A stretch of 64,000 nt of DNA from assembly GCF_900103455.1 (NCBI RefSeq), contig NZ_FNHI01000002.1, positions 310,001 to 374,000 of the forward strand. The letters run 5' to 3'. A model generated the notes under the pieces. The model did no database searches, had not been told where the DNA came from, and worked only from the letters and a program-made list of their open reading frames with translations. Numbering within the stretch: position 1 is the stretch's first letter; every line of letters starts with the position of its first letter. Shown piece after piece: positions 9,440 through 18,352 of this stretch. The position numbers and the translations under genes were made by a program. This stretch comes from Streptomyces wuyuanensis (GTDB lineage Bacteria; Actinomycetota; Actinomycetes; Streptomycetales; Streptomycetaceae).

Positions 9440-10546
9440 GTGAGCACCGTGTCCGCCGTATCGTCCCGACTCCCCGTCTTCCCCTGGGACAAGCTGGAGC
9501 CGTACAAAGCGACCGCCGCGGCCCACCCGGACGGCATCGTCGACCTCTCCGTCGGCACGCCCGTCGACCCGGTCCCGGACCTGGTCCGGCAGGCCCTCGT
9601 CGCCGCCGCGGACTCGCCCGGCTATCCGACGGTCTGGGGCACGCCCGCGCTGCGGGACGCGCTGGTGTCGTGGTGCGGGCGGCGGCTCGGTGCGGTGTCC
9701 TTCTCCCACACCCATGTGCTGCCGGTCGTGGGGTCCAAGGAGCTGGTGGCCTGGCTGCCGACCCAGCTCGGCCTGGGTGCCGGCGACGAGGTGGCGTACC
9801 CGCGCCTGGCCTACCCGACCTACGAGGTCGGGGCGCGGCTCTGCGGGGCGACGCCGGTGGTCTACGACGACCCGGTCGCCGATCTCGACCCCGCCGGGCT
9901 GAAGCTCCTGTGGCTGAACTCGCCGTCCAACCCGACCGGCCGGGTCCTCGCCAAGGACGAGCTGACCCGGATCGTCGCCTGGGCGCGCGCGCACGGCGTG
10001 CTGGTCTTCAGCGACGAGTGCTACCTGGAGCTGGGCTGGGAGGCGGAGCCCGTCTCCGTGCTGCACCCGGACGTCTGCGGCGGCACGTACGAGGGGATCG
10101 TCTCGGTCCACTCGCTGTCGAAGCGCTCCAACCTCGCCGGCTACCGCGCGGCCTTCGTCGCGGGCGACCCGGCCGTGCTCGGCGAGCTGCTGCAGATCCG
10201 CAAGCACGGCGGGATGATGACGCCCGCGCCGGTGCAGGCGGCCACGGTCGCGGCCCTCGGCGACGACACGCACGTCGCCGAGCAGCGGGCCCGGTACGCG
10301 GCCCGGCGCCTCGCCCTGCGCGAGGCCCTGCTGAAGCACGGCTTCCGGATCGAGCACAGCGAGGCGAGCCTCTACCTGTGGGCGACACGGGACGAACCGT
10401 GCTGGGACACGGTGGCGCACCTGGCGGAGCTGGGCGTCCTGGTCGCGCCCGGCGACTTCTACGGCGAGGCGGGGGAGCGGTTCGTACGGGTCGCCTTCAC
10501 GGCGACCGACGAGCGGGTCGAGGCTGCGGTCAAGCGCCTCGGGTGA
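9440..10546 (+). CDS. dapC: Succinyldiaminopimelate transaminase
   Basis: A PLP-dependent class I aminotransferase (368 residues) that converts N-succinyl-2-amino-6-ketopimelate to N-succinyl-LL-diaminopimelate in lysine and peptidoglycan precursor synthesis. The PLP lysine is Lys228 in SLSKRSNLAGYR. The cofactor-binding segment LWLNSPSNPTGRV and the C-terminal Arg region (FVRVAFTA) are present. I use the GTG at 9440; a second in-frame GTG lies nine bases on and neither has a clear binding site. dapE, the next enzyme in the pathway, is 2.3 kb downstream. Confidence 0.91.
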   Translation: MSTVSAVSSRLPVFPWDKLEPYKATAAAHPDGIVDLSVGTPVDPVPDLVRQALVAAADSPGYPTVWGTPALRDALVSWCGRRLGAVSFSHTHVLPVVGSKELVAWLPTQLGLGAGDEVAYPRLAYPTYEVGARLCGATPVVYDDPVADLDPAGLKLLWLNSPSNPTGRVLAKDELTRIVAWARAHGVLVFSDECYLELGWEAEPVSVLHPDVCGGTYEGIVSVHSLSKRSNLAGYRAAFVAGDPAVLGELLQIRKHGGMMTPAPVQAATVAALGDDTHVAEQRARYAARRLALREALLKHGFRIEHSEASLYLWATRDEPCWDTVAHLAELGVLVAPGDFYGEAGERFVRVAFTATDERVEAAVKRLG

Positions 10547-10592
10547 CCGGCCGACCGTCGAAGGGCGGTCGCCGTGTCCTGGCCGACGGCGT

Positions 10593-10629
10593 ACGGAAGG
10601 GCCCTCGGAACTCCCGAGGGCCCTTCCGT
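10593..10629. terminator. Bidirectional terminator between dapC and the secreted protein gene
   Basis: A perfect 16-bp stem (10593-10608 with 10614-10629) and 5-base loop, placed between convergent genes. It can serve both strands. Confidence 0.85.
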
Positions 10630-10653
10630 GTGTTCGGCACGCTCCGGGGTGGA

Positions 10654-11133
10654 TCAGAGCGGAAGGCCCTGCACCGGCAGCTCGCCGGCCGGCAGCGCGG
10701 CGCCCGCGTCCGGGAGGCCCCCGCCGGCCAGGTCCTGGGCGGCGGGCAGACCCTGCGCCGACGCGGAACCGGCGGTCTCGCCGAGGACGCCCGCGGTGCT
10801 GCCCGCGGCCTGTCCGGCGGTCTCCTGCGCCGCCGGGAGGCCGGTCTCGGCCGCGCCGCCCAGGGTGCCCGCGGCGGCCGGGAGCGTCGTGCCGACCACC
10901 CTGCCGCCCGCCTCGTTCGCCGTGCCGGCGGCCTCGCGCGCGGCGCCGTCGACGGCGGAACCGGCCTCGGCGCCGGCCTCGGCGCCGTCGAGCTGGGTCA
11001 GGCCGCCGTTGCCCAGGTCACGGGTGGGGAGGTCCACGGCGTTCGCGGAGCCGGCCGCACCGACCACGGGAGCTGCCCCGGCTGCGACGAGCAGCGCGGC
11101 ACGGGCGATCCGACGGGTCAGGGGGAGGGACAT
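10654..11133 (-). CDS. Small secreted Ala/Gly-rich protein
   Basis: A 159-residue protein with a Sec signal peptide (MSLPLTRRIARAALLVAAG, cleavage near ANA-VDL, about residue 32). The mature part is low-complexity, rich in Ala, Gly, Leu and Thr, with loosely repeated segments such as GLPAAQ, GLPDAG and AGELPVQGLPL. Related proteins are sometimes labelled ATP-binding in databases, but I see no nucleotide-binding motif and do not support that name. The start has GGAG seven bases upstream. The function is unknown. A cell-surface or extracellular location is inferred. Confidence 0.75.
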   Translation of the reverse strand: MSLPLTRRIARAALLVAAGAAPVVGAAGSANAVDLPTRDLGNGGLTQLDGAEAGAEAGSAVDGAAREAAGTANEAGGRVVGTTLPAAAGTLGGAAETGLPAAQETAGQAAGSTAGVLGETAGSASAQGLPAAQDLAGGGLPDAGAALPAGELPVQGLPL

Positions 11134-11703
11134 GATGCTCCTTCGACGAGAAGACGTTGGGTGGTGACTGCGGTCGATGTCCGGTGATCGGACGCACTGA
11201 CAACCCCTCGGAGGGCGGGGAAGGTTGCGGTGGCGCAAGGTAAAGACTTTGCAATGCATCGCATAATCGGCTGTGGACAAAAACGGGCGAACAATATGCG
11301 CGCGGACAGTCTGCCGAACCGTCACTTCCCTTATTTCCCAAGGGAATTGTGGGTCCGTCCCGGAACGGTTCGAACACGCCGTGGAAACTCCGCGACGGGG
11401 GGCGCCGCATAACTCGGGAGAGTGTCGGGTCGGACGGATGCCCGACCGGAAATGCCGCACGCGTCACCGCGCGACGGAGAGGACACCACCGGGTCGGGCC
11501 TCATGGCGAGGAGCTTTCGCGGCCTTTCCGCTCGCGGCGTCTCCGCGGCGGGAGTCACGGTCTCCGGAGAGCCGGTCCCGCGGTGGGAGGCGCAGTCCCC
11601 GCCCGGCCGTGGCCCACGACGGCGTGCGCGCCCCTCCGGATCCGTCCCGCCCCGTTGCCCGGCGCCGTGCGGCGCCGCCCCGAAGGGCGGCCGGACCAGA
11701 GGG
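11134..11703. other. 570-base intergenic region with an inverted repeat
   Basis: No coding frame is convincing here. The stretch 11225-11350 is A/T-richer than the surroundings and probably holds the promoter of the secreted-protein gene on the minus strand. An inverted repeat TTCCCTT-N7-AAGGGAA lies at 11326-11346, about 190 bases upstream of that start, and could be an operator. From 11350 to 11703 I see nothing further. Confidence 0.4.
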
Positions 11704-12648
11704 TCAGCGGGCGATCCGGATGCGGACCCCCGCGCCGTCCGACTCGGCCGTGCGCCAGCCCTCGTCGGCCTCCTCCGCACTCCAGACCTTCCCGGCGAAC
11801 GAGATCTCGGAGATCCGCAGTTCCGCGGCCTTCGCGACGGCCCAGTGGGCCAGTTCCCAGCCGCGGCGGTCGGCATCGCCGGCGGTCCGGGCGGTCGAGG
11901 CGACCGGAACCGTCAGTTCGGACGCCTGCGGAGAGCCCGTCCGCCCCTTTCCGCCGGCCGCGGGAAGAACCCCCGAACCGAAGGAACGCGCCAGCTCGGC
12001 ACGGACCTTCGCCGGATCGCCGGGTTTGGTGGAGGGCGTGGCCGTGCAGGTCAGCGACGCCGAGGCGCGGCCGGTGAGCGCCGCGGAGAGAAGCGAGGCG
12101 TCCGGCTCGTGCTTGGCGTACGCCTGCGGGAAGCCGCTGCGCTGGACCCGCTGGGCCGCGACCGTCAGCGGCAGCCGCGAGTAGCCGGGCACCTCGGCGA
12201 GGTGTTCGTAGAAGGCCCCGGCGGAGTACACCGGGTCGAGGATCTGCTGCGGAGTGCCCCAGCCCTGCGACGGGCGCTGCTGGAAGAGCCCCAGGGAGTC
12301 GCGGTCGCCGTGCCGGATGTTCCGCAGCGCGGACTCCTGGAGGGCCGTCGCCAGCGCGATGGTGACCGCTCGCTCCGGCATCCCCCTGGTCGTGCCGACG
12401 GCGGAGATCGTGGCGGCGTTGGCCGCCATCTCGGGGCTGAGTTCGTACGACGAGCCGCCGCCCTCGCCGTCGTCCGGGCCGGGGCGGTCCGTGCCCTCTC
12501 CGTCGCCGGAGCGGACCACACAGCGGGGTGCGCCGTCGCCGCTCACGTACTGCACGACCACGTACGCGACCAGGGCCAGAAGTACGGCGAACGCGGCCGC
12601 GAGGCGAAGGGAGCGGCCGCGCCGGGCGGGGGAGGCGGTCTTGGTCAC
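11704..12648 (-). CDS. Membrane-anchored lysozyme/lytic-transglycosylase-like hypothetical protein
   Basis: A 314-residue protein starting at GTG (VTKTASPARRG) with one N-terminal membrane anchor (~14-32) and an extracellular domain. The segment ALQESALRNIRHGDRDSLGLFQQRPSQGWG resembles transglycosylase/NlpC-associated actinobacterial proteins (QESxLxN...D..S.GLFQQ). Homologues are often called heavy metal transporter, which nothing in the sequence supports. The glutamate in LQES could be catalytic, which is inference. Tandem 18-base repeats lie in the 232-base gap to the divergent dapE gene. Confidence 0.75.
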   Translation of the reverse strand: MTKTASPARRGRSLRLAAAFAVLLALVAYVVVQYVSGDGAPRCVVRSGDGEGTDRPGPDDGEGGGSSYELSPEMAANAATISAVGTTRGMPERAVTIALATALQESALRNIRHGDRDSLGLFQQRPSQGWGTPQQILDPVYSAGAFYEHLAEVPGYSRLPLTVAAQRVQRSGFPQAYAKHEPDASLLSAALTGRASASLTCTATPSTKPGDPAKVRAELARSFGSGVLPAAGGKGRTGSPQASELTVPVASTARTAGDADRRGWELAHWAVAKAAELRISEISFAGKVWSAEEADEGWRTAESDGAGVRIRIAR

Positions 12649-12731
12649 GGCGCCCACCGTACTGGAGGCCCGTGAACGGCCCGGCGGCCACCTCGCGCGG
12701 TACCCGGGCGCCCGGCGCCGGAGCCGGGCCC

Positions 12732-12795
12732 GGACCGCCCGAGCCGGCCGGACCGCCCGAGCCGGCCGGACCGCCCGAGCCGGCCGGACCGCCCG
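12732..12795. repeat. 18-bp tandem repeat, about 3.6 copies
   Basis: The unit GGACCGCCCGAGCCGGCC occurs at 12732-12749, 12750-12767 and 12768-12785, followed by a partial copy to 12795. All full copies are identical. It sits in the divergent promoter region between the gene at 11704 and dapE. Confidence 0.9.
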
Positions 12796-12880
12796 CCGGG
12801 GGCTCCGGCGGCGTACCCGCGGACCGGCAGCGGTGCGACGCGGGGCGAACGTTGCCCGATGCGGCGCTAGGGTCGTAACC

Positions 12881-13960
12881 ATGTCCGAAAGCGCGCTTGA
12901 TCTCACTCTGGACGGCCCGGCGCTCACCGCACGGCTCGTCGACTTCCCGTCGGTCAGCGGCGACGAGAAGCCCCTCGCCGACGCGATCGAGCACGCGCTG
13001 CGTGCCCTGCCCCACCTCACCGTCGACCGTTACGGCAACAACGTGGTCGCCCGGACGAACCTGGGCCGCTCCGAACGCGTGGTCCTGGCCGGGCACATCG
13101 ACACCGTGCCGATCGCGGACAACGTCCCCTCCCGGCTCGACGAGAACGGTGTCCTGTGGGGCTGTGGCACCTCGGACATGAAGTCGGGGGTCGCCGTCCA
13201 GTTGCGGATCGCCGCGACCGTGCCCGAGCCCAACCGCGACCTGACGTTCGTCTTCTACGACAACGAGGAGGTCGCCGCACACCTCAACGGTCTCGGACAT
13301 GTCGCGGACACCCACCCCGACTGGCTGGAGGGCGATTTCGCCGTCCTGCTCGAGCCCTCCGACGGCCAGGTGGAGGGCGGCTGCCAGGGGACTCTCCGTG
13401 TCCATCTCCGTACGACCGGGGAACGCGCACACTCCGCCCGCAGCTGGATGGGGTTCAACGCGGTCCACGCCGCCGGCCCGATCCTGGCCCGGCTCGCCGC
13501 CTACGAGCCGCGCCGCCCCGTGATCGACGGCCTGAGGTACCACGAGGGGCTGAACGCCGTCGGGATCGAGGGCGGTGTGGCGACGAACGTCATCCCCGAC
13601 TCGTGCACCGTCGTGATCAACTACCGCTACGCCCCGGACCGGACCATGGCGGAGGCCGAGGCCCACGTCCGCGAGGTGTTCGCGGACTGCGACATCGCCG
13701 AGTTCATCGTCGACGACCACACCGGTGGGGCCCTGCCCGGCCTCTCGCACCCGGCCGCGGCCGCGTTCATGGAGGCCGTCGGCGGCACGGCACAGCCCAA
13801 GTTCGGCTGGACCGACGTGTCGCGCTTCAGCGCACTGGGCGTCCCCGCGGTCAACTACGGTCCGGGCGACGCGCTCTTCGCCCACCGGCGGGACGAGCAC
13901 GTGGCCGTCGACAAGATCACACACTGTGAGGAGCGGCTGCGGCAGTGGCTCACCGTGTGA
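12881..13960 (+). CDS. dapE: Succinyl-diaminopimelate desuccinylase
   Basis: An M20-family zinc amidohydrolase (359 residues) that hydrolyses N-succinyl-LL-diaminopimelate to succinate and LL-diaminopimelate. Visible motifs are LAGHIDTVP (first zinc His and Asp), WGCGTSDMKSG, the catalytic YDNEEV and the C-terminal metal His in ALFAHRRDEHV. The start codon is ATG. It completes, with dapC, two successive steps of the succinylase branch feeding lysine and peptidoglycan cross-links. Confidence 0.95.
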   Translation: MSESALDLTLDGPALTARLVDFPSVSGDEKPLADAIEHALRALPHLTVDRYGNNVVARTNLGRSERVVLAGHIDTVPIADNVPSRLDENGVLWGCGTSDMKSGVAVQLRIAATVPEPNRDLTFVFYDNEEVAAHLNGLGHVADTHPDWLEGDFAVLLEPSDGQVEGGCQGTLRVHLRTTGERAHSARSWMGFNAVHAAGPILARLAAYEPRRPVIDGLRYHEGLNAVGIEGGVATNVIPDSCTVVINYRYAPDRTMAEAEAHVREVFADCDIAEFIVDDHTGGALPGLSHPAAAAFMEAVGGTAQPKFGWTDVSRFSALGVPAVNYGPGDALFAHRRDEHVAVDKITHCEERLRQWLTV

Positions 13961-14168
13961 CCCCCGGCGCGTGACGTCACCGGGCGGACCGAGGGCGGGG
14001 CGCCCCGTGACGGGACCGTGCGCAGCGCGTGACGGTCGTCCGTGGCGATCACCGGGCGGACCGCCTCGGCACTGACTTCCTCGTATCCGACCTCCGGAAT
14101 TTCGCTCTTGTCCATCTCCGGCGACCTACCCTGACCTGGAACGTGCACCACAGCGGAGGGAGCAGGTC

Positions 14169-14948
14169 ATGGGCAGTCCCGAGGAAGCACGGCCGGAGGA
14201 GCAGCGGCTGGGTCCGGTGGTGCGGCGCAGGGATCAGATCCAGCCCGGCACCACGGACCAGCGTCTGCTGGACACCGAGGGCGATTCGCAGTGGGTGCAC
14301 ACCGATCCGTGGCGGGTCATGCGCATCCAGTCGGAGTTCGTGGAGGGCTTCGGCGCCCTGGCCGAACTGCCCAGCGCCATCAGCGTCTTCGGGTCGGCCC
14401 GGACCGCCCCCGGCACCCCCGAGTACGACGCCGCCGTGCGGATCGGCAGGGCCCTGGTCGACGCCGGCTTCGCCGTGATCACCGGAGGCGGACCGGGGGC
14501 GATGGAGGCCGCCAACCGCGGTGCGCGGGAGGCGGGCGGCATCTCGGTCGGGCTGGGCATCGAACTGCCCTTCGAGCAGGGCCTCAACCCGCACGTCGAC
14601 ATCGGCGTGAACTTCCGCTACTTCTTCGTCCGCAAGACGATGTTCGTCAAGTACGCGCAGGGCTTCGTGGTCATGCCCGGCGGCTTCGGCACGCTCGACG
14701 AACTGTTCGAGGCGCTCACCCTCGTCCAGACCGGGAAGGTGACCCGCTTCCCCGTGGTGCTCTTCGGGTCTGCGTACTGGTCCGGCCTGGTCGACTGGCT
14801 GCGCGGGACGGTCGTCGCCGAGGGCAAGGCGTCCGCGCGCGACCTGCTGCTCTTCCACGTCACGGACGACGTGGACGAGGCCGTCGCCCTGGTCACCAAG
14901 GAGACCGGACCGCCGCCGCCGATTCCGTACGAGGGCTACGAGGCCTGA
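14169..14948 (+). CDS. TIGR00730 / LOG-family Rossmann-fold nucleosidase
   Basis: A 259-residue protein with the LOG motif PGGFGTLDELFEAL (residues ~177-190), which marks nucleoside 5'-monophosphate phosphoribohydrolases, and the upstream GGGPGAMEAANRGA phosphate-binding loop. The family releases a base from AMP-like nucleotides; cytokinin activation is the best-known role. ATG start with GGAGG nearby. It lies between dapE and folP2, as Rv1205 does in M. tuberculosis. Confidence 0.9.
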   Translation: MGSPEEARPEEQRLGPVVRRRDQIQPGTTDQRLLDTEGDSQWVHTDPWRVMRIQSEFVEGFGALAELPSAISVFGSARTAPGTPEYDAAVRIGRALVDAGFAVITGGGPGAMEAANRGAREAGGISVGLGIELPFEQGLNPHVDIGVNFRYFFVRKTMFVKYAQGFVVMPGGFGTLDELFEALTLVQTGKVTRFPVVLFGSAYWSGLVDWLRGTVVAEGKASARDLLLFHVTDDVDEAVALVTKETGPPPPIPYEGYEA

Positions 14949-15071
14949 GCGGGCGGGGCCCGGCCCGCCACGGCGCCCGGGGCACGAGCACCGGCCGCCC
15001 GGGGACGCCGCCGGCCGCCGGGTACCCGGACAGCCGCCGTCGAGGGCCGGCCCCGGCCGCGGGCGGGAGTC

Positions 15072-15953
15072 TCAGGCGAGTCCCCGGCGGGCGACCGCCG
15101 GGGGCCGGTGCCCGGCGATGGAGGCCACCATGTCCAGCACCTGCCGGGTCTCCGCCACCTCGTGCACCCGGTACACCCGGGCGCCGAGCCAGGCGGACAC
15201 CGCGGTCGTGGCCAGCGTGCCGATCACCCGCTCCTTGACCGGGCGGTCGAGGGTCTCCCCGACGAAGTCCTTGTTCGACAGGGAGACCAGCACCGGCCAG
15301 CCCGTCTTCGTCATCTCGCCGAGCCTGCGGGTCGCCTCCAGCGAGTGACGGGTGTTCTTCCCGAAGTCGTGGCCCGGGTCGATGAGGATCCCGTCCCGGC
15401 GCACACCGAGTTCCAGCGCACGCTCCGCCAGCCCGGTCGTCACCCGCAGGATGTCCGCCATCACGTCGTCGTACGCGATCCGGTGCGGCCGCGTCCGCGG
15501 CTCGGCCCCGCCCGCGTGCGTGCAGACCAGGCCCGCCCCGTACCGGGCGGCCACTTCGGCCAGTCCGGGATCGACCCCGCCCCAGGCGTCGTTGAGCAGG
15601 TCGGCGCCCGCCTCGCAGACGGCGGCGCCCACGTCGTGCCGCCAGGTGTCCACGCTGATCACCACGTCCGGGAAGCGCCTGCGCACCTCGGCGACGAAGC
15701 CGACCGTGCGGCGCGCCTCCTCCTTGGCGGACACCTCCTCCCCGGGACCGGCCTTCACCCCGCCGATGTCGATGATGGCGGCGCCCTCGGACACCGCCTG
15801 CTCGACACGGGCGAGAGCCGGCTCGTCGCGGAACGTGGCGCCCTGGTCGTAGAAGGAGTCCGGCGTCCGGTTCACGATCGCCATGATCACTGGCTCGTGC
15901 GCGCCGAACTCGCGCCGCCCCAGCCGCAGAGTCCCGTCGTGCATCCCCTGCAT
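15072..15953 (-). CDS. folP2: FolP2-type dihydropteroate synthase homologue
   Basis: A 293-residue TIM-barrel protein of the dihydropteroate synthase family. The fold motifs are intact (IVNRTPDSFYDQG, SVDTWRH, LIDPGHDFGK). Two active-site segments differ from catalytic FolP: the GGESTRPG loop is GGVKAGPG (residues 64-71) and the SRKS element is SNKD (226-229). This pattern and the place next to the LOG gene match mycobacterial FolP2, reported not to act as a dihydropteroate synthase. A true FolP is expected elsewhere in the genome. The ATG at 15953 is used; another at 15944 is possible. Confidence 0.88.
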   Translation of the reverse strand: MQGMHDGTLRLGRREFGAHEPVIMAIVNRTPDSFYDQGATFRDEPALARVEQAVSEGAAIIDIGGVKAGPGEEVSAKEEARRTVGFVAEVRRRFPDVVISVDTWRHDVGAAVCEAGADLLNDAWGGVDPGLAEVAARYGAGLVCTHAGGAEPRTRPHRIAYDDVMADILRVTTGLAERALELGVRRDGILIDPGHDFGKNTRHSLEATRRLGEMTKTGWPVLVSLSNKDFVGETLDRPVKERVIGTLATTAVSAWLGARVYRVHEVAETRQVLDMVASIAGHRPPAVARRGLA

Positions 15954-16056
15954 CCGCTGTTTCCTCCTCGCGATCGGTCGCCTGCGACCTTAACCGTCGG
16001 TGGCGCATGGCACGATCGGCAGCGGACGGTTTCCTGCTCCGGGGAGAGGCGCGCTC

Positions 16057-16557
16057 GTGTTCTGGTTCTTGCTCATCGCGATGGTCGTGGTCGTCGCCGC
16101 GGTCACCCTGGCGGTGATCGGCGGCGGTGACAAGGCGGTGCTCCCGGAGGTGGCGCCGGAGCGCCTGGTGGACCCGCTGCCGCTGACGCGCCCCGTGAGC
16201 CGCGCGGACGTCGACGCGCTGCGCCTGCCCGTCACGGCGCGGGGCTACCGGATGCTCGACGTCGACGAGGTCCTCGGGCGGCTGGGCGCGGAACTGGCCG
16301 AGCGCGACGCGCGGATCGCCGAGCTGGAGTCCGCGCTGGCGGGCCGGCAGGCGACGGCGGTCAGTCCGGCCGGACTCTTCGACAAGCGCCCCGAGGACGT
16401 GCCGCGGGAGCGGTCGGCGTTCTTCGAGAAGGCCGGCGAGGAGCGCCCGGCCTCGGAGAACGGCGCGGGAGCGCCGGACACCCCGGACGTCCCGCCCGGG
16501 CGCCACGGCGCTCTCGGCGAGGAGACCGGGCGGGAAGACGGGGAGCAGCCGCGATGA
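16057..16557 (+). CDS. Short DivIVA-like membrane-anchored protein
   Basis: A 166-residue protein starting at GTG (VFWFLLIAM) with GGGGAGAGG upstream. One N-terminal membrane helix (~1-22) is followed by a DivIVA N-terminal-like segment (LPVTARGYRMLDVDEVLGRLGAELAERD is its core) and a short coiled coil, then a charged disordered tail. DivIVA-like domains often localise to curved membrane or poles. It overlaps the tag start by four bases (ATGA) and corresponds by position to Rv1209 beside tagA. Confidence 0.8.
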   Translation: MFWFLLIAMVVVVAAVTLAVIGGGDKAVLPEVAPERLVDPLPLTRPVSRADVDALRLPVTARGYRMLDVDEVLGRLGAELAERDARIAELESALAGRQATAVSPAGLFDKRPEDVPRERSAFFEKAGEERPASENGAGAPDTPDVPPGRHGALGEETGREDGEQPR

Positions 16558-17147
16558 GCGGCGGTGCCGTGGCCGGCCCGGACGGGCGTCTGCGCTGCCC
16601 CTGGGGCCTGTCCGCCGAGGACTACGTCAGGTACCACGACGAGGAGTGGGGCCGTCCCGTCCGCGGGGACGACGCGCTGTTCGAGCGGCTCGCGCTGGAG
16701 GCCTTCCAGTCGGGGCTCTCCTGGATCACCATCCTGCGCCGCCGCGAGGGCTTCCGGGAGGCGTTCGCCGGCTTCCGGATCGCCTCGGTCGCGGCCTTCG
16801 GCGACGCCGACAGGGAGCGCCTGCTGGCCGACGCGGGGATCATCCGCAACCGTTCCAAGATCGAGGCGACCATCGCCAACGCCCAGGTGCTGGCCGGCTG
16901 GGCGGAGGGTGAGCTCGACGCCCTGATCTGGTCGTACGCACCGGATCCGGCCGTCCGCCAGGCGCCGCGCACGGTGGCGGACGTCCCGGCGGTCACCGAC
17001 GAGTCCACCGCCCTGTCCAAGGACCTCAAGAAGCGCGGTCTTCGCTTCATCGGCCCCACCACGGCCTACGCACTGATGCAGGCCTGCGGTCTGGTCGACG
17101 ACCATCTCGCGGACTGCGTGGCCCGCGGGAGCCGGGGCACGGGCTGA
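16554..17147 (+). CDS. tag: DNA-3-methyladenine glycosylase I
   Basis: A 197-residue base-excision enzyme that removes 3-methyladenine from DNA. The zinc ligands of the TagI family are visible: Cys15 and His28 (RCPWG...RYHDEEWG) and His184/Cys188 (GLVDDHLADC). The 3MeA pocket region GLSWITILRRREGFREAF is intact. Translationally coupled to the DivIVA-like gene through ATGA. Confidence 0.95.
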   Translation: MSGGAVAGPDGRLRCPWGLSAEDYVRYHDEEWGRPVRGDDALFERLALEAFQSGLSWITILRRREGFREAFAGFRIASVAAFGDADRERLLADAGIIRNRSKIEATIANAQVLAGWAEGELDALIWSYAPDPAVRQAPRTVADVPAVTDESTALSKDLKKRGLRFIGPTTAYALMQACGLVDDHLADCVARGSRGTG

Positions 17148-17216
17148 CTCGGCCCGCCCCGGCCGCGGGCGGCCGCCGGCCGGTGCCGGGGCGGCCCCGG
17201 CCGGGGGCGTGATCGC

Positions 17217-18017
17217 TCAGCGGCCCACGTACTTCGGCTTCTCCTTGGCGATGAAGGCCTGGACCGCGATGGCGTGGTCGTCCGAGGCGCCGGCCCTGGT
17301 CTGGAGTTCGTCCTCCTTCTCCAGGGTCTCGCCCAGCGTGTGGCCTGCGCCGTAGGCGAGGGACTCCTTGATCGCGGCGTAGGCGAGCGTCGGGCCGTCG
17401 GCCAGGGCACGGGCGACCGCCGCCGCCTCCGCGGCCAGGTCGTCCGCCGGTACGAGCCTGTTCACGATGCCCAGGTCGAACGCCTCCTGCGCCGTGATCG
17501 ACCGCGGGAAGAGCAGCAGGTCGGCGGCCCTGCTGGGGCCGATCAGCCGCGGGAGCGTCCAGGAGACCCCGGAGTCCGCCGTCAGGGCGACCCCGGCGAA
17601 GGACGTCGTGAACTTGGCGGTGTCGGCGACGACGCGGTAGTCCGCGGCCAGCGCGAAGCCCATGCCGGCACCCGCGGCGACGCCGTTCACGCCCGCCACC
17701 ACCGGCTTCGGCATCTCGGTGATCGCGCGCACGATGGGGTTGTAGTGGTCGCGCACGGTGCTCATCGTGTGTCGGGTGCCGGACTCCCGGTCGGAGACCA
17801 GCAGGGAGATGTGCTCCTTGAGGTCCTGGCCCACGCAGAAGGCGCGGCCCGTCGCCGTCAGCAGCACCGCCCGTACGCCGGTGTCCGCTCCGGCCGCCTG
17901 CAGGGCGTCCCGGAGGGCGACCTTGGCCTCGGCGTTCATCGCGTTCATGGCCTCGGGCCGGTTGATCGTGATCGTCGCGAGTCCGTCGCTCACCTCGTAC
18001 AGCACGGTGTCGGCCAT
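17217..18017 (-). CDS. Enoyl-CoA hydratase/isomerase family protein (PaaG-like)
   Basis: A 266-residue crotonase-fold protein. Oxyanion-hole segments are AFCVGQDLKEH and NGVAAGAGMGFALAADYR. At the catalytic position the sequence reads ALTADSGVSWTLPRLIG; an Asp here with no second Glu resembles PaaG-type 1,2-epoxyphenylacetyl-CoA isomerases more than classical hydratases. The substrate is not known. The chosen ATG gives MADTVLYEVSDG. It is divergent from the DUF3117 gene with a 335-base gap. No phenylacetate gene is nearby. Confidence 0.87.
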   Translation of the reverse strand: MADTVLYEVSDGLATITINRPEAMNAMNAEAKVALRDALQAAGADTGVRAVLLTATGRAFCVGQDLKEHISLLVSDRESGTRHTMSTVRDHYNPIVRAITEMPKPVVAGVNGVAAGAGMGFALAADYRVVADTAKFTTSFAGVALTADSGVSWTLPRLIGPSRAADLLLFPRSITAQEAFDLGIVNRLVPADDLAAEAAAVARALADGPTLAYAAIKESLAYGAGHTLGETLEKEDELQTRAGASDDHAIAVQAFIAKEKPKYVGR

Positions 18018-18229
18018 GTCGGGTCCCCTTCGCACCTCGGGCAGTGATGTCGTGCCCAGCATGGCGGAGATCGCCGGAGCCGACATACGCCCCGGTATGT
18101 GACCTGCGTCAAAGAATTCCCGGGCGCCGGTACGGCGCGTGGAGGTCGAGCGGGGGCGAAGTATCGCAGGCGGATCCCCGAATTGGGTGGTTTTGCGAAA
18201 GCGCGTTGCGCAAGCGATGCCTACTGATG

Positions 18230-18260
18230 TTGGTCATCGGGTCCTGCGATGCGGGATAAT
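18230..18260 (+). promoter_or_regulatory. Possible vegetative promoter for the DUF3117 gene
   Basis: TTGGTC (18230-18235) and GATAAT (18255-18260) are separated by 19 bases, about 95 bases upstream of the start at 18353. The spacing is slightly long. The rest of the 335-base divergent gap has only a short TTGCGCAA palindrome at 18206-18213. Confidence 0.35.
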
Positions 18261-18352
18261 GGCTGGGAAGCAATGTGTTCGATGCCGGTGACGTGTGCCC
18301 ACCCAGGGGGCCGTCGGCTGACGATGAGCTGGTTTCAGGAAGGGGAACGAGC

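Noticed and set aside
10654..11133. ATP-binding protein annotation for the secreted Ala/Gly-rich protein
   Set aside because: No Walker or other nucleotide-binding motif is present; the protein is exported and low-complexity.
11704..12648. Heavy-metal transporter annotation
   Set aside because: Only one membrane helix and no metal-binding motif; the extracellular part looks like a muralytic-type domain.
12732..12795. Short direct repeats as a CRISPR array
   Set aside because: Copies are adjacent with no spacers and there are no cas genes.
13855..14115. Possible small minus-strand gene (MDKSEIPEVGYEEV...) downstream of dapE
   Set aside because: The first 50 codons have good third-position bias, but it overlaps the dapE 3' end by 105 bases where the product loses that character, and its binding site is poorly spaced.
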